Assembly: GCA_963665195.1 (NCBI GenBank)
Contig: OY762070.1
Location: 1,550,001 to 1,614,000 of the forward strand
DNA: 64,000 bases
Reading direction: 5' to 3'
From: VXYL01 sp963665195
Lineage (GTDB): Bacteria; Pseudomonadota; Gammaproteobacteria; Pseudomonadales; Azotimanducaceae
Shown here: piece after piece, positions 1-10,179 of the stretch
Layout: every line of letters starts with the position of its first letter
Position numbering within the stretch: the stretch's first letter is position 1
Made by a program: the position numbers and the translations under genes
The notes under the pieces: generated by a model
The model's database searches: none
Seen by the model: the letters and a program-made list of their open reading frames with translations, nothing else
What the model was told of the DNA's origin: nothing

Positions 1-31
1 CGTCCTACGCACTTCGAGAAGGACCCGACTG

Positions 32-619
32 ATGCCGCAACCGCCACTCGTCCTCGCATCGTCGTCGCGCTATCGGCGCGAGCTGCTGGAGCGCTTCGGG
101 ATGGCGTTCGAGGTGGACTCGCCCGCCGTTGACGAGACGCCGCAGGCCGGCGAGACGCCGCGCGACATGGCGCTGCGGCTGGCCGTCGCCAAGGCGCGGG
201 CGGTAGCGGCGCGCCACGCTGGGGCGCTGGTCATCGGCTCGGACCAGGCCGCGGCCATGGGCGGCAAGCCGCTCGGCAAACCGGGAACGGCGGCCCGCGC
301 CGTCGCCCAGCTGCTCGCGTTCGGCGGGCGCAGCGTGGACTTCTTCACCGCGGTCGTCCTGCTGCACGAGCCGAGCGGGCGCCTGCAGACCCATGTCGAT
401 CGGACGCGGGCGCGCTTTCGCCGCAATACCGAGCGCGAGATCGAGCGCTACGTGGCGGCGGACAATCCGCTCGACTGCGCCGGCGGCATCAAGTTCGAGG
501 CGCGCGGCACGCTGCTGCTCGACGGCGTGGAGACGCAGGACCCCAGCGCCGGCATCGGCCTGCCGCTCATTCGCCTGGGCGCGATGCTGCGCGCCGAGGG
601 CGTCAATCCGCTGGCTTGA
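32..619 (+). CDS. maf: Maf/YceF-type nucleotide pyrophosphatase
   Basis: A 195-residue protein of the normal Maf length. The N-terminal LASSSRYRRELL segment is the family's phosphate-binding signature, GSDQ near residue 70 is the YceF-subtype version of the catalytic region, and DFFTAV and DCAGG-K-E follow in the expected order. Maf proteins hydrolyse non-canonical or methylated NTPs (YceF: m7GTP) to the monophosphate, a cytosolic house-cleaning role. An AAGGA lies 8 bases before the ATG. The gene converges on rluC and its last 17 bases overlap the rluC 3' end. The maf-rluC-rne neighbourhood matches that of E. coli, which supports the YceF assignment. The family is sure; the exact substrate is inferred. 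Confidence 0.93.
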   Translation: MPQPPLVLASSSRYRRELLERFGMAFEVDSPAVDETPQAGETPRDMALRLAVAKARAVAARHAGALVIGSDQAAAMGGKPLGKPGTAARAVAQLLAFGGRSVDFFTAVVLLHEPSGRLQTHVDRTRARFRRNTEREIERYVAADNPLDCAGGIKFEARGTLLLDGVETQDPSAGIGLPLIRLGAMLRAEGVNPLA

Positions 620-1502
620 AGCGCTCGAACGCCTCGGGCAGCGGCGCCTCGAAGCGTAGCGATCGACCGTCCAGCACCAGCCGCAGCCGGCTGGCGTGGA
701 GCATCAGTCGCGGCGCGGCGAGGGCCCCATAGCGCACCCCGTATTTGTCGTCGCCGAGCACCGGATGCCCGCTCGCCGCGGCATGGACGCGGATCTGGTG
801 CGTGCGGCCGGTCTTCGGAAACGCCGCGAGCCAGGTGGCCGGCAGCGCCAGCCGCGCGACGACCTCGAAGTCCGTACGCGCCACCTCGCCGTCGCCGGCC
901 ACCCGCACGCGCCGCTCGCCGCTCGGCAGCGCGTAGCGTTGGAGCGGCGCATCCACGCGGCGCAGCTTCGCGGGCCAGGTGCCGGCCACCACCACCTCGT
1001 AGCGCTTGCCGACGGCCTGACTGCGGAAGGCGTCGTGCAGCTTGAGCAGCGTGCGGCGGTTCTTGGCCAGCATGAGGCAGCCCGAGGTGTCGCGGTCCAG
1101 CCGATGCGCGAGCTCCACCCGCGGATGCGTCTGCCGCAGCGCCTCGACGACGCCGAACGACACGCCGCTGCCGCCATGCACGGCGCGGCCGCTCGGCTTG
1201 TCGATCACCAGGAGGTCGTCGTCCTCGTACAGGACGCGCTGTAGCAGCGCCTCGGCGGCGCTCTTGGGCGGCGGCGCCTCGTCCGAGCCGCTGCGCCGAT
1301 GCGGCGGGATGCGCACCCGGTCGCCGCGCACCAGGCGCTGGCCCGGCTTGCAGCGGCCACCGTTGACGCGCACCTCGCCGCGCCGCAGCATCCGGTAGAC
1401 GCGGGGGCGCGGCACGCCCTTCAGAGCGCCGAGCAGGAAGTTGTCGAGCCGCTGGCCGTCCTCGGCGTCGACTTCGACGATGCGGGCCTTGTATGCGTCC
1501 AT
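603..1502 (-). CDS. rluC: 23S rRNA pseudouridine synthase RluC
   Basis: 299 residues from an ATG at 1502, which precedes DAYKARIVEVDAEDGQRLDNFL; an in-frame upstream ATG at 1550 would add 16 residues unlike the family. The N-terminal S4-like RNA-binding domain (about residues 15-75, with RVYRMLRRGEVRVNG) is followed by the RluA-type catalytic domain. HRLDRDTSG carries the catalytic Asp and GRTHQIRVH is the second signature. RluC modifies U955, U2504 and U2580 of 23S rRNA in E. coli. It is divergent from rne as in enterobacteria, and the 485 bases between the two genes hold the rne leader. Confidence 0.93.
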   Translation of the reverse strand: MDAYKARIVEVDAEDGQRLDNFLLGALKGVPRPRVYRMLRRGEVRVNGGRCKPGQRLVRGDRVRIPPHRRSGSDEAPPPKSAAEALLQRVLYEDDDLLVIDKPSGRAVHGGSGVSFGVVEALRQTHPRVELAHRLDRDTSGCLMLAKNRRTLLKLHDAFRSQAVGKRYEVVVAGTWPAKLRRVDAPLQRYALPSGERRVRVAGDGEVARTDFEVVARLALPATWLAAFPKTGRTHQIRVHAAASGHPVLGDDKYGVRYGALAAPRLMLHASRLRLVLDGRSLRFEAPLPEAFERFKPAD

Positions 1503-1987
1503 GGGCAGGCGGTCGAGGCGTCGAATAAGCTGTTTGTGGATGCGGCGCAAGCTGTGCTAAGGTGCGCCGCGCGCGGCGGCAGGGCAACCGGCCCGCCGCT
1601 GCGCCGAACCTCGCAACTGAACCGAAGAGTAAACCACTCACGTCTCGGAGCGCGAACATCGTCGAACCACGCGCCGGTGAAGACCACCGGCGCCGGAGCG
1701 CCACCGCATCGCCCTGACCATGACCTCAAGAACGCTCAGCCTAGGCGTCAACGAGATACTTGCCGCAGCCGCCGCGCCGATTCCCGCGCCGCCGCTCGCC
1801 TTGCAGCAGCTTGCCAGCGCGCAAGCCGCGGCATCCGTGCCATGGACGGGCACTGCCGAGCTCGCGAAGAGCTTGCCGCAGTCGGCTCATTGCCGCACGC
1901 CGCTTCCCGCCGCCAGCGCCCCGCGCGCCGGCGATCCCTGGACGACATCCATCGCGCTCGGAGCCGTTGCCACAACGGAACCGAACC
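1503..1987 (+). promoter_or_regulatory. rluC-rne divergent region and long rne leader
   Basis: 485 bases without a convincing gene between divergent rluC and rne. In E. coli rne has a leader of several hundred nucleotides through which RNase E represses its own synthesis; the length and position here fit an equivalent. The clearest structure is a perfect 9-bp hairpin, GCGCCGGTG-aagac-CACCGGCGC, at 1671-1693. The rne reading frame stays open upstream of its ATG, but that extension is rich in Pro, Arg and Ala and unlike RNase E. Promoters could not be placed with confidence. An autoregulatory role is inferred from the position and from E. coli. Confidence 0.55.
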
Positions 1988-4852
1988 ATGAAACGCATGC
2001 TAGTCAACGCGACCCAGCCGGAAGAGGTGCGGGTCGCCTTGGTCGATGGGCAGAAGCTCTACGACCTCGATATCGAGAACCGCAGCTACGAGCAGAAGAA
2101 GGGCAACGTCTATAAGGCCCGCGTCGTCCGCGTCGAACCGAGCCTCGAAGCCGCCTTCGTAGACTTCGGCGCCGACCGCCACGGCTTCCTGCCGCTGAAG
2201 GAGGTCGCCCGCTCGTACTTCAAGCGCCACGTCGACGGACGCCCCAACATCAAGGACGTGCTCGCGGAAGGCCAGCAGCTCGTCGTCCAAGTCGAGAAAG
2301 AGGAGCGCGGCAACAAGGGCGCGGCGCTCACCACCTTCCTCAGCATCGCCGGGCGCTACCTGGTGCTGATGCCCAACAACCCACGCGCCGGCGGCATCTC
2401 CCGGCGCATCGAGGGCGAGAACCGGGAGTCGCTGCGCGATGCCCTTGCGGACCTCGACATCCCGCAGGGCATGGGCGTCATCGTCCGCACGGCCGGCGTC
2501 GGTCGGGACGCCGAGGAACTCAAGTGGGACCTCGACTACCTGCTGCAGCTCAATGCGGCCATCGCCAAGGCCGGCGACGGGCTGTCCGCCCCGGCCCTGC
2601 TCTACCAGGAGAACAACGTCATCGTGCGCGCCATCCGCGACTGCCTGCGGCGCGACATCGGCGAGGTGCTCATCGACGGCAAGGATGCCTACGACCAGGC
2701 CCAGGAGTTCATCGAGCCGGTGATGCCCCACTACAAGAACAAGATCAAGTACTACGACGACGACATCCCGCTGTTCAGCCGCTACCAGATCGAGTCGCAG
2801 ATCGAGACCGCCTTCCAGCACGAGGTGAAGCTGCCCTCCGGCGGCAGCGTGGTAATCGATCCCACCGAGGCGCTGGTGTCGATCGACATCAACTCCGCCC
2901 GCGCCACCAAGGGCTCGGACATCGAGGAGACCGCCCTCAACACCAACCTCGAAGCCGCCGACGAGGTGGCCCGCCAGCTGCGCCTGCGCGACGCCGGCGG
3001 GCTCTTGGTGATCGACTTCATCGACATGGTGGCGCAGAAGAACCAGCGCGAGGTGGAGAAGCGGCTGCGCGACGCGCTCAAGGAGGACCGCGCCCGGGTG
3101 CAGGTCGGGCGCATTTCGCGGTTCGGCCTCTTGGAGATGTCGCGCCAGCGCCTGCGCCCGTCGCTGGACGAACTCACCACGGACATCTGTCCGCGCTGCA
3201 CCGGCCAGGGGCGCATCCGCGACATCAAAACGCTGGCGCTGTCCATCCTTCGCGTGCTGGAGGAGGAGTCGCTCAAGGAGCGCAGCTCCATCGTCCGCGC
3301 CCGGGTGCCGCTGGACGTCGCGGCGTACCTGCTGAACGAGAAGCGCCCGGAAGTGGCGGACATCGAGAAGCGCACGGCCACCCATGTGGTGATCGTGCCG
3401 GCCCAGGACCTGGAGACGCCGCACTACGAGATCCAGCGCGTGCGCGACGATGTCGCCGCCACCGAAGCCAGCGTGCCGAGCTACCAGTTCACGGAAACCG
3501 AACTCGCGCCCGAGGCCGAGGAGCCGGTCGAACGCAACGGCCGCCCGCCGCGCCCGGCCCAAGAAGCGGCCGTGAAGCCGATGCCGCCGGCGCCGCCGCC
3601 CGCGGCGTCGCCAAAAGCCGAGGCGACCACCGACGGCGGTGATGGCTGGTTCAAGCGCCTGCTCAAGAACCTTTTCGGCCTCGGTGCGGAAACCGAGTCG
3701 ACCGCCGCACCGAAGGACCGCCGCAGCGCGCCGCAAGGCGAGCGCCGGCAAGCCGCGGGGCGCTCCGAGCGACCGGCCAGGCGCAGCGATGGTCGCCCGG
3801 CCCCCGGCAGGCGCGGCGGCGACCGGCAAAGCCGCGGCAACCAACCGGGCAGGGACGACAGCCGCCGCTCGCGGCGCGGGCGGGCCAGCGAAGGCACGGC
3901 CGAACGCTACCCGCAACGCAGCGAACGCGGCCAACGCAGCCCGCAAAGAGGCACGCAAAGCGGCCCGCGCGGCGAAGATGCCGAGCGGCGCCCGCCGCAA
4001 CGCGCCCGGCAGCGGACGGAGAGCGATGAAGGCGTGGCCGAACGCGGCGAGCGCACGAGCCGTCGGCGCCGGCCGCGCCGCCGCCGCGAGGATGGCAGCG
4101 ACGGCAACGCTCGCCAGTCCGCCGTCGAGACGGTCTCCCAGACCGAGCCGAATCGCGAGCCGAGCCGGGAGCGCCACCGGAACGCCGCCGCGCCGGATAC
4201 CGCGAACAGCCGCCGCAAGCCGCGCCGCGACCGCGCGGCGATCGCCAGCAGCGACACCGGCGGTCGCCGCACGGCAGCGCCGAGACCGGCCCCCGCCGAG
4301 GCGCCCGAACCGGTCGCGGACGCCGCCGAGGCCGAGCCGAGCCCGCCGCCGCAGCCTGAGGCGACGCCGGCGCCTGACCAGCGGGCCAGCAACGATCCGC
4401 GGGAACGCCGCAAGCGCCGCGCGGCAGAACAAGCGGCCAACGCCGCAGCAGAGGCAGACACGGCGCCGAGCAGCGAAGCGAGCGCCGAATCGGCGCAGCG
4501 CGCAGCCGCGCCCGACCAGCCGACGGCGGACGCCGAAGTTGCGGTGGAAACCGCGCCGACGCCGCCAGCCGCCGAGGAGACGGAACCGGCGACGGCACAA
4601 CCCGCGGAAGAGCCGCACGAAGCGGAAGGCGAGCAAGAGGCGGCAGCGGAGGAGACGCCGCCAGCAGCGCAGGCGGAACCGGAACCGACTGCGGCCGTTG
4701 AGGAGCAGGAGGCAAAGCCGGAGCAGGCTGCTGCGGCCACCGAAGAGCAAGAAGCGCCGCCCGCGCCCGACATCGACGCGAAGCCCCCGGCCGCCCAAGG
4801 CCGCGCCAGCAACGATCCGCGCGAGTTGCGCCGCCAGCGGCAGGCGTCGTAG
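1988..4852 (+). CDS. rne: Ribonuclease E
   Basis: 954 residues starting MKRMLVNATQPEEVRVALVD, the canonical RNase E N-terminus; the in-frame extension upstream is not family-like. The S1 domain spans about residues 35-120 (VDFGADRHGFLPL). The DNase I-like catalytic region holds the metal-binding Asp residues in VSIDINSARATKG (about residue 300) and VIDFIDM (about 343). The zinc-link CPRC is at about residues 401-404. Beyond about residue 500 the protein is disordered: an Arg-rich RNA-binding stretch, then an acidic Pro/Glu/Ala tail. The motif RASNDPRE occurs twice, near residue 800 and at the C-terminus. RNase E is the membrane-associated endonuclease that scaffolds the RNA degradosome. Its own leader RNA is the likely regulatory target. 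Confidence 0.97.
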   Translation: MKRMLVNATQPEEVRVALVDGQKLYDLDIENRSYEQKKGNVYKARVVRVEPSLEAAFVDFGADRHGFLPLKEVARSYFKRHVDGRPNIKDVLAEGQQLVVQVEKEERGNKGAALTTFLSIAGRYLVLMPNNPRAGGISRRIEGENRESLRDALADLDIPQGMGVIVRTAGVGRDAEELKWDLDYLLQLNAAIAKAGDGLSAPALLYQENNVIVRAIRDCLRRDIGEVLIDGKDAYDQAQEFIEPVMPHYKNKIKYYDDDIPLFSRYQIESQIETAFQHEVKLPSGGSVVIDPTEALVSIDINSARATKGSDIEETALNTNLEAADEVARQLRLRDAGGLLVIDFIDMVAQKNQREVEKRLRDALKEDRARVQVGRISRFGLLEMSRQRLRPSLDELTTDICPRCTGQGRIRDIKTLALSILRVLEEESLKERSSIVRARVPLDVAAYLLNEKRPEVADIEKRTATHVVIVPAQDLETPHYEIQRVRDDVAATEASVPSYQFTETELAPEAEEPVERNGRPPRPAQEAAVKPMPPAPPPAASPKAEATTDGGDGWFKRLLKNLFGLGAETESTAAPKDRRSAPQGERRQAAGRSERPARRSDGRPAPGRRGGDRQSRGNQPGRDDSRRSRRGRASEGTAERYPQRSERGQRSPQRGTQSGPRGEDAERRPPQRARQRTESDEGVAERGERTSRRRRPRRRREDGSDGNARQSAVETVSQTEPNREPSRERHRNAAAPDTANSRRKPRRDRAAIASSDTGGRRTAAPRPAPAEAPEPVADAAEAEPSPPPQPEATPAPDQRASNDPRERRKRRAAEQAANAAAEADTAPSSEASAESAQRAAAPDQPTADAEVAVETAPTPPAAEETEPATAQPAEEPHEAEGEQEAAAEETPPAAQAEPEPTAAVEEQEAKPEQAAAATEEQEAPPAPDIDAKPPAAQGRASNDPRELRRQRQAS

Positions 4853-4861
4853 AACGACGGC

Positions 4862-5881
4862 TCAGCCCGCCGCCTCCCCCGGCGGCGGGCCATCGGTGCC
4901 CATGACCGTGGGTTCGAGTACCAGCCGCGCGCCGTACTTGGCGGCAACGTCGTCGCGGATGCGGCGCGCCATGTCGAGCACCTGCTGCCCGGTCGCGCCG
5001 CCGCGATTGACGAGCACCAGCGGCTGGCGCGGCCAGACCTGCACGGCGCCAAGCGCGACGCCCTTCCACCCCGCCGCATCGATCAGCCGCGCCGCCGACA
5101 CCTTCACGGCGCCGTCCGCCGGGAAGCCGTCGATGTCGAGCCGGGTGCGCAGCTCATCGAACTGCGCCGGGCCGATCAGCGGGTTCTTGAAGAAGCTGCC
5201 GACGTTGCCGATGCGCTGCGGATCGGGCAGCTTGCGGCGGCGCACGCGGGCCACGGCGTCCGCCACCGCCAAGTAGCCGCTCGCGTTCGCGGCAGCAAGT
5301 TCCCGACGCACATCCGGGTAGTCGTCGCGCACGGCCAGGCCACCGAGCCGCAGCGCGACGCGGACGACGACGTAGCGCTGCCCGGCATCCTTGAAGCGGC
5401 TGTCGCGATAGCGGAACCGGCACGCCGACGCGGCGAGCGTCTCCAAGGCGCCCCGAGCGCGATCGAAGACGGTCACAGACTCGACGACCTCCGCCAGTTC
5501 CCGGCCGTAGGCGCCGATGTTCTGCATCGGCGCAGCGCCCACGGAGCCCGGGATCAGCACCAGGTTCTCAAGGCCCGGGATGCCGCGATCGAGCGTCGCC
5601 TGCACCACATCCTGCCAGGTCTCGCCCGCTTCGGCGACTACGCGCCAGCGCTCCCCATCGAGGCGCTCGAAAGTCAGGCCGCGCAGGCGCATCAGCAGCG
5701 TCCGGCCCGGCAGCCGACGGCGCAGCACCAGGTTCGAGCCGCCGCCGACTATGCTGAGGGGCAGGCCCTCGCGCTCCGCCTCGCCCAACTCGACCGCCAG
5801 TTCGTCCGCGCTGCGCACGATGCGCAGGTCGTCCGCCACGCAGGACACGCGCAGAGTATTCGGGACGGCGCTCGCGCTCAC
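4862..5881 (-). CDS. murB: UDP-N-acetylenolpyruvoylglucosamine reductase MurB
   Basis: 339 residues from a GTG at 5881 (SASAVPNTLRVSC). The frame is open further upstream, but that region is the overlapping AlkB-like gene. FAD-binding motifs SIVGGGSNLVL (about residue 45) and PGSVGAAPMQNIGAYG are evident. The C-terminal substrate-binding part includes GNVGSFFKNP, whose Ser is the proton donor of the type I enzyme, and LIDAAGWKG. MurB reduces UDP-GlcNAc-enolpyruvate to UDP-MurNAc with NADPH in the cytosolic stage of peptidoglycan synthesis. Its start lies 2 bases after the stop of the AlkB-like gene, so the two are probably co-transcribed. It converges on rne. Confidence 0.95.
   Translation of the reverse strand: MSASAVPNTLRVSCVADDLRIVRSADELAVELGEAEREGLPLSIVGGGSNLVLRRRLPGRTLLMRLRGLTFERLDGERWRVVAEAGETWQDVVQATLDRGIPGLENLVLIPGSVGAAPMQNIGAYGRELAEVVESVTVFDRARGALETLAASACRFRYRDSRFKDAGQRYVVVRVALRLGGLAVRDDYPDVRRELAAANASGYLAVADAVARVRRRKLPDPQRIGNVGSFFKNPLIGPAQFDELRTRLDIDGFPADGAVKVSAARLIDAAGWKGVALGAVQVWPRQPLVLVNRGGATGQQVLDMARRIRDDVAAKYGARLVLEPTVMGTDGPPPGEAAG
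4865..4890. terminator. Hairpin at the rne/murB convergence
   Basis: A perfect 10-bp stem, GCCCGCCGCC / GGCGGCGGGC, with a 6-base loop lies 12 bases after the rne stop codon and inside the last codons of convergent murB. No T-tract follows on either side, so classic intrinsic termination is uncertain. Its position between two convergent genes suits a shared 3'-end structure. Confidence 0.5.
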
Positions 5882-5883
5882 GC

Positions 5884-6498
5884 CTAGCCGCGGAGTCCAG
5901 TGCGCCGGAACGTGCAGTTGATGCGTTCTCCCACCGCGCGCCGCGTGCGCGGCACGGCGTGCTTGTAGTCGCGCTGGCTGGCGCCCCACATCAGCACCAG
6001 CGAACCGTGCCCGAGCGTCCAGCCGATGCTGGCGCCGCTGTTGCGGGGGCGGATGCGGAAGATGCGTTCGGCGCCCAGGGTCAGCGAGGCGATGACCGGT
6101 TCGGGACCCAAGTCCGCCTCGTCGTCGCTGTGCCAGCCGAGCATGTCGCGGCCGTCTCGGAACCGGTTGACCAAGGCGAAATCGAACGACCATGCGACCC
6201 GTTCGCCGATCTCCCTTGCGACAGCGCCGATGGCCGCCGGCCAGCGCTCGGCGCGCCTGGTGACGCCGCTGTAGCGATAGCTCGCCCCTTGCTCGCCGTA
6301 CCACGCGGTCAGCCGCGGCGCCGTCACCTCGCGCCCGAACAGCATGAACCGCTCGCGCTGCCAGCGCGCCGCGGCGAGGAGGTCGCGCAGCAGCGCATCG
6401 GCCTGCCGGGGCGGCAGGAATCCCGGCACGTAGAGCACCTGCGGCACGCCGACTTCGCGCCCGGCGCGGCGCAGTTCGCACGGCGGCGCGTAGGTCAT
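5884..6498 (-). CDS. AlkB-like 2OG-Fe(II) dioxygenase
   Basis: About 204 residues starting MTYAPPCELRRAG; an ATG at 6510 would add four residues. The longer frame to 6543 would overlap the divergent SDR start and is unlikely. The Fe-binding H-x-D is in GWHSDDE, the distal His in YKHAVPRTRR, and the last Arg of that segment would bind 2-oxoglutarate. This pattern matches the AlkB/ALKBH2-3 family of oxidative demethylases that repair alkylated nucleic-acid bases. The length (about 200 residues) and the RYSG motif near the middle fit. It probably forms a transcription unit with murB. Family certain; substrate unproved. Confidence 0.87.
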   Translation of the reverse strand: MTYAPPCELRRAGREVGVPQVLYVPGFLPPRQADALLRDLLAAARWQRERFMLFGREVTAPRLTAWYGEQGASYRYSGVTRRAERWPAAIGAVAREIGERVAWSFDFALVNRFRDGRDMLGWHSDDEADLGPEPVIASLTLGAERIFRIRPRNSGASIGWTLGHGSLVLMWGASQRDYKHAVPRTRRAVGERINCTFRRTGLRG

Positions 6499-6535
6499 GG
6501 CGGTTATCATAGGCGCTCGCCGAACGGGAGCAGCC

Positions 6536-7306
6536 ATGGACATTCAAGACAAGGTCGCCGTCATTACCGGCGGCGCATCCGGCCTAGGCCGCGCCACCGC
6601 CGAGACCATCGTCGCCTTGGGCGGCAAGGTAGCCCTCTTGGACCGCAACGCGGAGCTTGTCGAGAGCGCCGCCGAGGAGCTCGGTTCGGACGCCGCCGCG
6701 TTCGCCGCCGACGTGACCGACGCCGAGTCCGTGCAAGCCGCCATCGACGGCATCGCCGAGCGCTTCGGCGCCATCCACATCAACGTCAACTGCGCCGGCA
6801 TCGGCGCCGCGGCGCGCACCCTGGGCCGCGACGGGGCGCTGGACCTCGCCGCCTTCAACTTCGTCATCCAGGTCAATCTGGTCGGCACCTTCAACACGCT
6901 GCGGCTGTCCGCCCTGCACATGGCCAAGAACGAACCGCTCGGCGAGGACGGCGAACGCGGCGTCATCATCAACACCGCCTCCGTCGCCGCCTTCGACGGC
7001 CAGATCGGCCAAGCCGCCTACAGCGCCAGCAAGGGCGGCGTGGTCGGCATGACGCTGCCCATCGCCCGCGATCTCGCTCGCAACGGCATCCGCGTCTGCA
7101 CCATCGCGCCCGGCATCTTCGAGACGCCGATGATGATGGGCGCCCCGGATCGCGTGCGCCTGCCGCTCATCGAGATGGTGCAGTTCCCGAACCGCTTAGG
7201 CGAAGCGCCGGAGTTCGCCCTGCTCGCCCGGCAGATCATCGAAAACCCGTATCTCAACGGCGAAACCATCCGCCTCGACGGCGGCATCCGGATGCAACCG
7301 CGCTAG
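6536..7306 (+). CDS. SDR, type-2 3-hydroxyacyl-CoA dehydrogenase-like
   Basis: 256 residues. The Rossmann motif TGGASGLG (residues 10-17), the NCAGIG motif, the catalytic Ser in NTASVAAFDG and YSASK (Tyr/Lys) are all present. The sequence follows the HSD17B10/type-2 HADH pattern throughout, including the long insert KNEPLGEDGERGVIINTAS and the C-terminal ENPYLNGETIRLDGGIRM. Members oxidise L-3-hydroxyacyl-CoA with NAD+ in fatty-acid or isoleucine breakdown. The ATG is preceded by CGGGAGCAGCC. It is divergent from the AlkB-like gene. Its TAG stop shares a CTAG palindrome with the stop of the convergent VapB gene. Confidence 0.88.
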   Translation: MDIQDKVAVITGGASGLGRATAETIVALGGKVALLDRNAELVESAAEELGSDAAAFAADVTDAESVQAAIDGIAERFGAIHINVNCAGIGAAARTLGRDGALDLAAFNFVIQVNLVGTFNTLRLSALHMAKNEPLGEDGERGVIINTASVAAFDGQIGQAAYSASKGGVVGMTLPIARDLARNGIRVCTIAPGIFETPMMMGAPDRVRLPLIEMVQFPNRLGEAPEFALLARQIIENPYLNGETIRLDGGIRMQPR

Positions 7307-7518
7307 CGCACCGACTCGATACCGCTCGCACGCATCGCCTTGTGATCGAAATCCGGGCGCAGCCTCACCTTGCCAGCCAGTTCAAACATGTCCTTCTTCC
7401 CCCGCCGGCGGACGAGTTCGCTGAGCGCAAAGTGAACCAACTCGCGCTTCGTGTGCAGGCCGGTGAGCGCGAAGGCTTGCTCCACGAGCGCGTCGTCCAA
7501 AACGATGTTCGTTCGCAT
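7303..7518 (-). CDS. VapB-type antitoxin without a partner toxin
   Basis: 71 residues starting MRTNIVLDDALVEQAFALTG, the ribbon-helix-helix N-terminus typical of the VapB/DUF2191 antitoxins, followed by a short toxin-binding tail with FDHKAMR. These antitoxins bind DNA and neutralise PIN-domain VapC RNases, whose genes normally follow immediately. Here the downstream side is the convergent SDR gene and no PIN-domain frame exists on the minus strand. The gene is therefore an orphan, probably left after loss of the toxin. Its TAG and the SDR TAG are read from opposite strands of the same CTAG (7303-7306). Confidence 0.8.
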   Translation of the reverse strand: MRTNIVLDDALVEQAFALTGLHTKRELVHFALSELVRRRGKKDMFELAGKVRLRPDFDHKAMRASGIESVR

Positions 7519-7573
7519 GGCTGGATTCCTTGAGACCGACGGAGCCCCGACCCCTGGCAAGGCCCCGCTGCAC

Positions 7574-8352
7574 TCAGTTGACGGTCGAGTTGCCGAGGCG
7601 TCGAGCCTGTTCGATGCGCTCCTTGAGGCGCGTCTTAGTCGCCTGGTCCGGCGCTCGTTCAGCGGCCCTCTCCAGTTCCTGCACGACCATCTCCGGGGCG
7701 TTCAGGCTGAGCCAGGCGTCGGCGCGCTCGACGTACAGGCCGTAGGCACCGGGCACGATGAGCAGCTGGTAGTCGGAGATGTCCAGCGCCTGCGAGTAGT
7801 CGCCCTGCTGCTGGGCCAGCATGCGCACGTTGTTCAGCATGCGCAGCACGATGTCCTCGGGGCGGGCGATGTTGAATGCGCCGTCCTCGCCGACGCGGTT
7901 CTCCCGCAGCCAGCGGCGGCAGGCATCGACGGAGGTGGGCGCCACCGCATACGGGTCCACCAGCGCATCTTCGATGGCGACCAGGAAGTGGCGCGGGAAG
8001 TTGATGCCGCGCACCTCAAGGCCCAAGCGCCGCGCCACGCCCATGAAGACGACGCCCAGGGTGATGGGAATGCCGCGGCGGCTCTTCAGCACATGGTCGA
8101 GAACGCTGTTCTCCCGCTCGTAGTAGCGCTCGCCCGCTCCCGCGAAACCGGCCTCGGCCAGCGCCCTGACCACATCGAACGGCCGCGGCGCACTGCCCGC
8201 CGCCTGCACGCCGTCCGCCAAGCGGGCGATCTCCTCGCGCGCCCAATCCACGTCGGCGTTCGGTTTGATGATGCGGGCGACGATCAGCGCCCCCTCGACG
8301 GGATCCTGCGGCGCATCGAGGAACCCTTGCAGGGCTTCGCGCAGCGCCTCCG

Positions 8353-8356
<4 letters not shown>
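7574..8356 (-). CDS. sirB1: SirB1-family transglutaminase-like/TPR protein
   Basis: 260 residues from the ATG at 8356, which overlaps the prfC stop by four bases (ATGA). The SirB1 core is evident: LDHVLKSRRGIPITLGVVFMGVARRLGLEVRGINFPRHFLV (about residues 85-130) is the transglutaminase-like segment, although the usual catalytic Cys is not obvious. A C-terminal TPR-like region (about 180-255) follows. SirB1 family genes often sit near translation-release genes, and here the gene is translationally coupled to prfC. The biochemical role is unknown. Confidence 0.85.
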
Positions 8357-10002
<1,646 letters not shown>

Positions 10003-10038
10003 GGGCTTTCTGATCGGAGATGCGAGGCGAGCGGCGAT

Positions 10039-10064
10039 TATAGGCGACTGCTATAGGCGACTGC
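10039..10064. repeat. 13-bp tandem duplication in prfC-GST divergent region
   Basis: TATAGGCGACTGC occurs twice in direct, abutting copies at 10039-10051 and 10052-10064. Each copy carries a TATAGG hexamer that could act as a -10 element, so the duplication might double a promoter element for either divergent gene. No function is shown. Confidence 0.6.
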
Positions 10065-10179
10065 GCCTCGATGACGCTGCGCCTCTTCCCGCCCTCCGCG
10101 CACCATCGCCCGGCGGCCGCGGTGGTAGAGTTGCCCGCTTGAGCGCCAGGCAGGCGCCGCAAGAGGAGCCGAAGAACCC

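Noticed and set aside
1760..1987. Longer RNase E starting at 1760
   Set aside because: The extra residues are not family-like, and MKRMLVNAT is the canonical start.
2000..4798. Long open frame opposite rne
   Set aside because: It mirrors the Arg/Ala/Glu-rich RNase E codons; high GC leaves antisense frames open. No family features or ribosome site.
5882..6547. MurB with a 222-residue N-terminal extension
   Set aside because: This segment overlaps the AlkB-like gene in another frame, and MurB-like sequence begins only at 5881.
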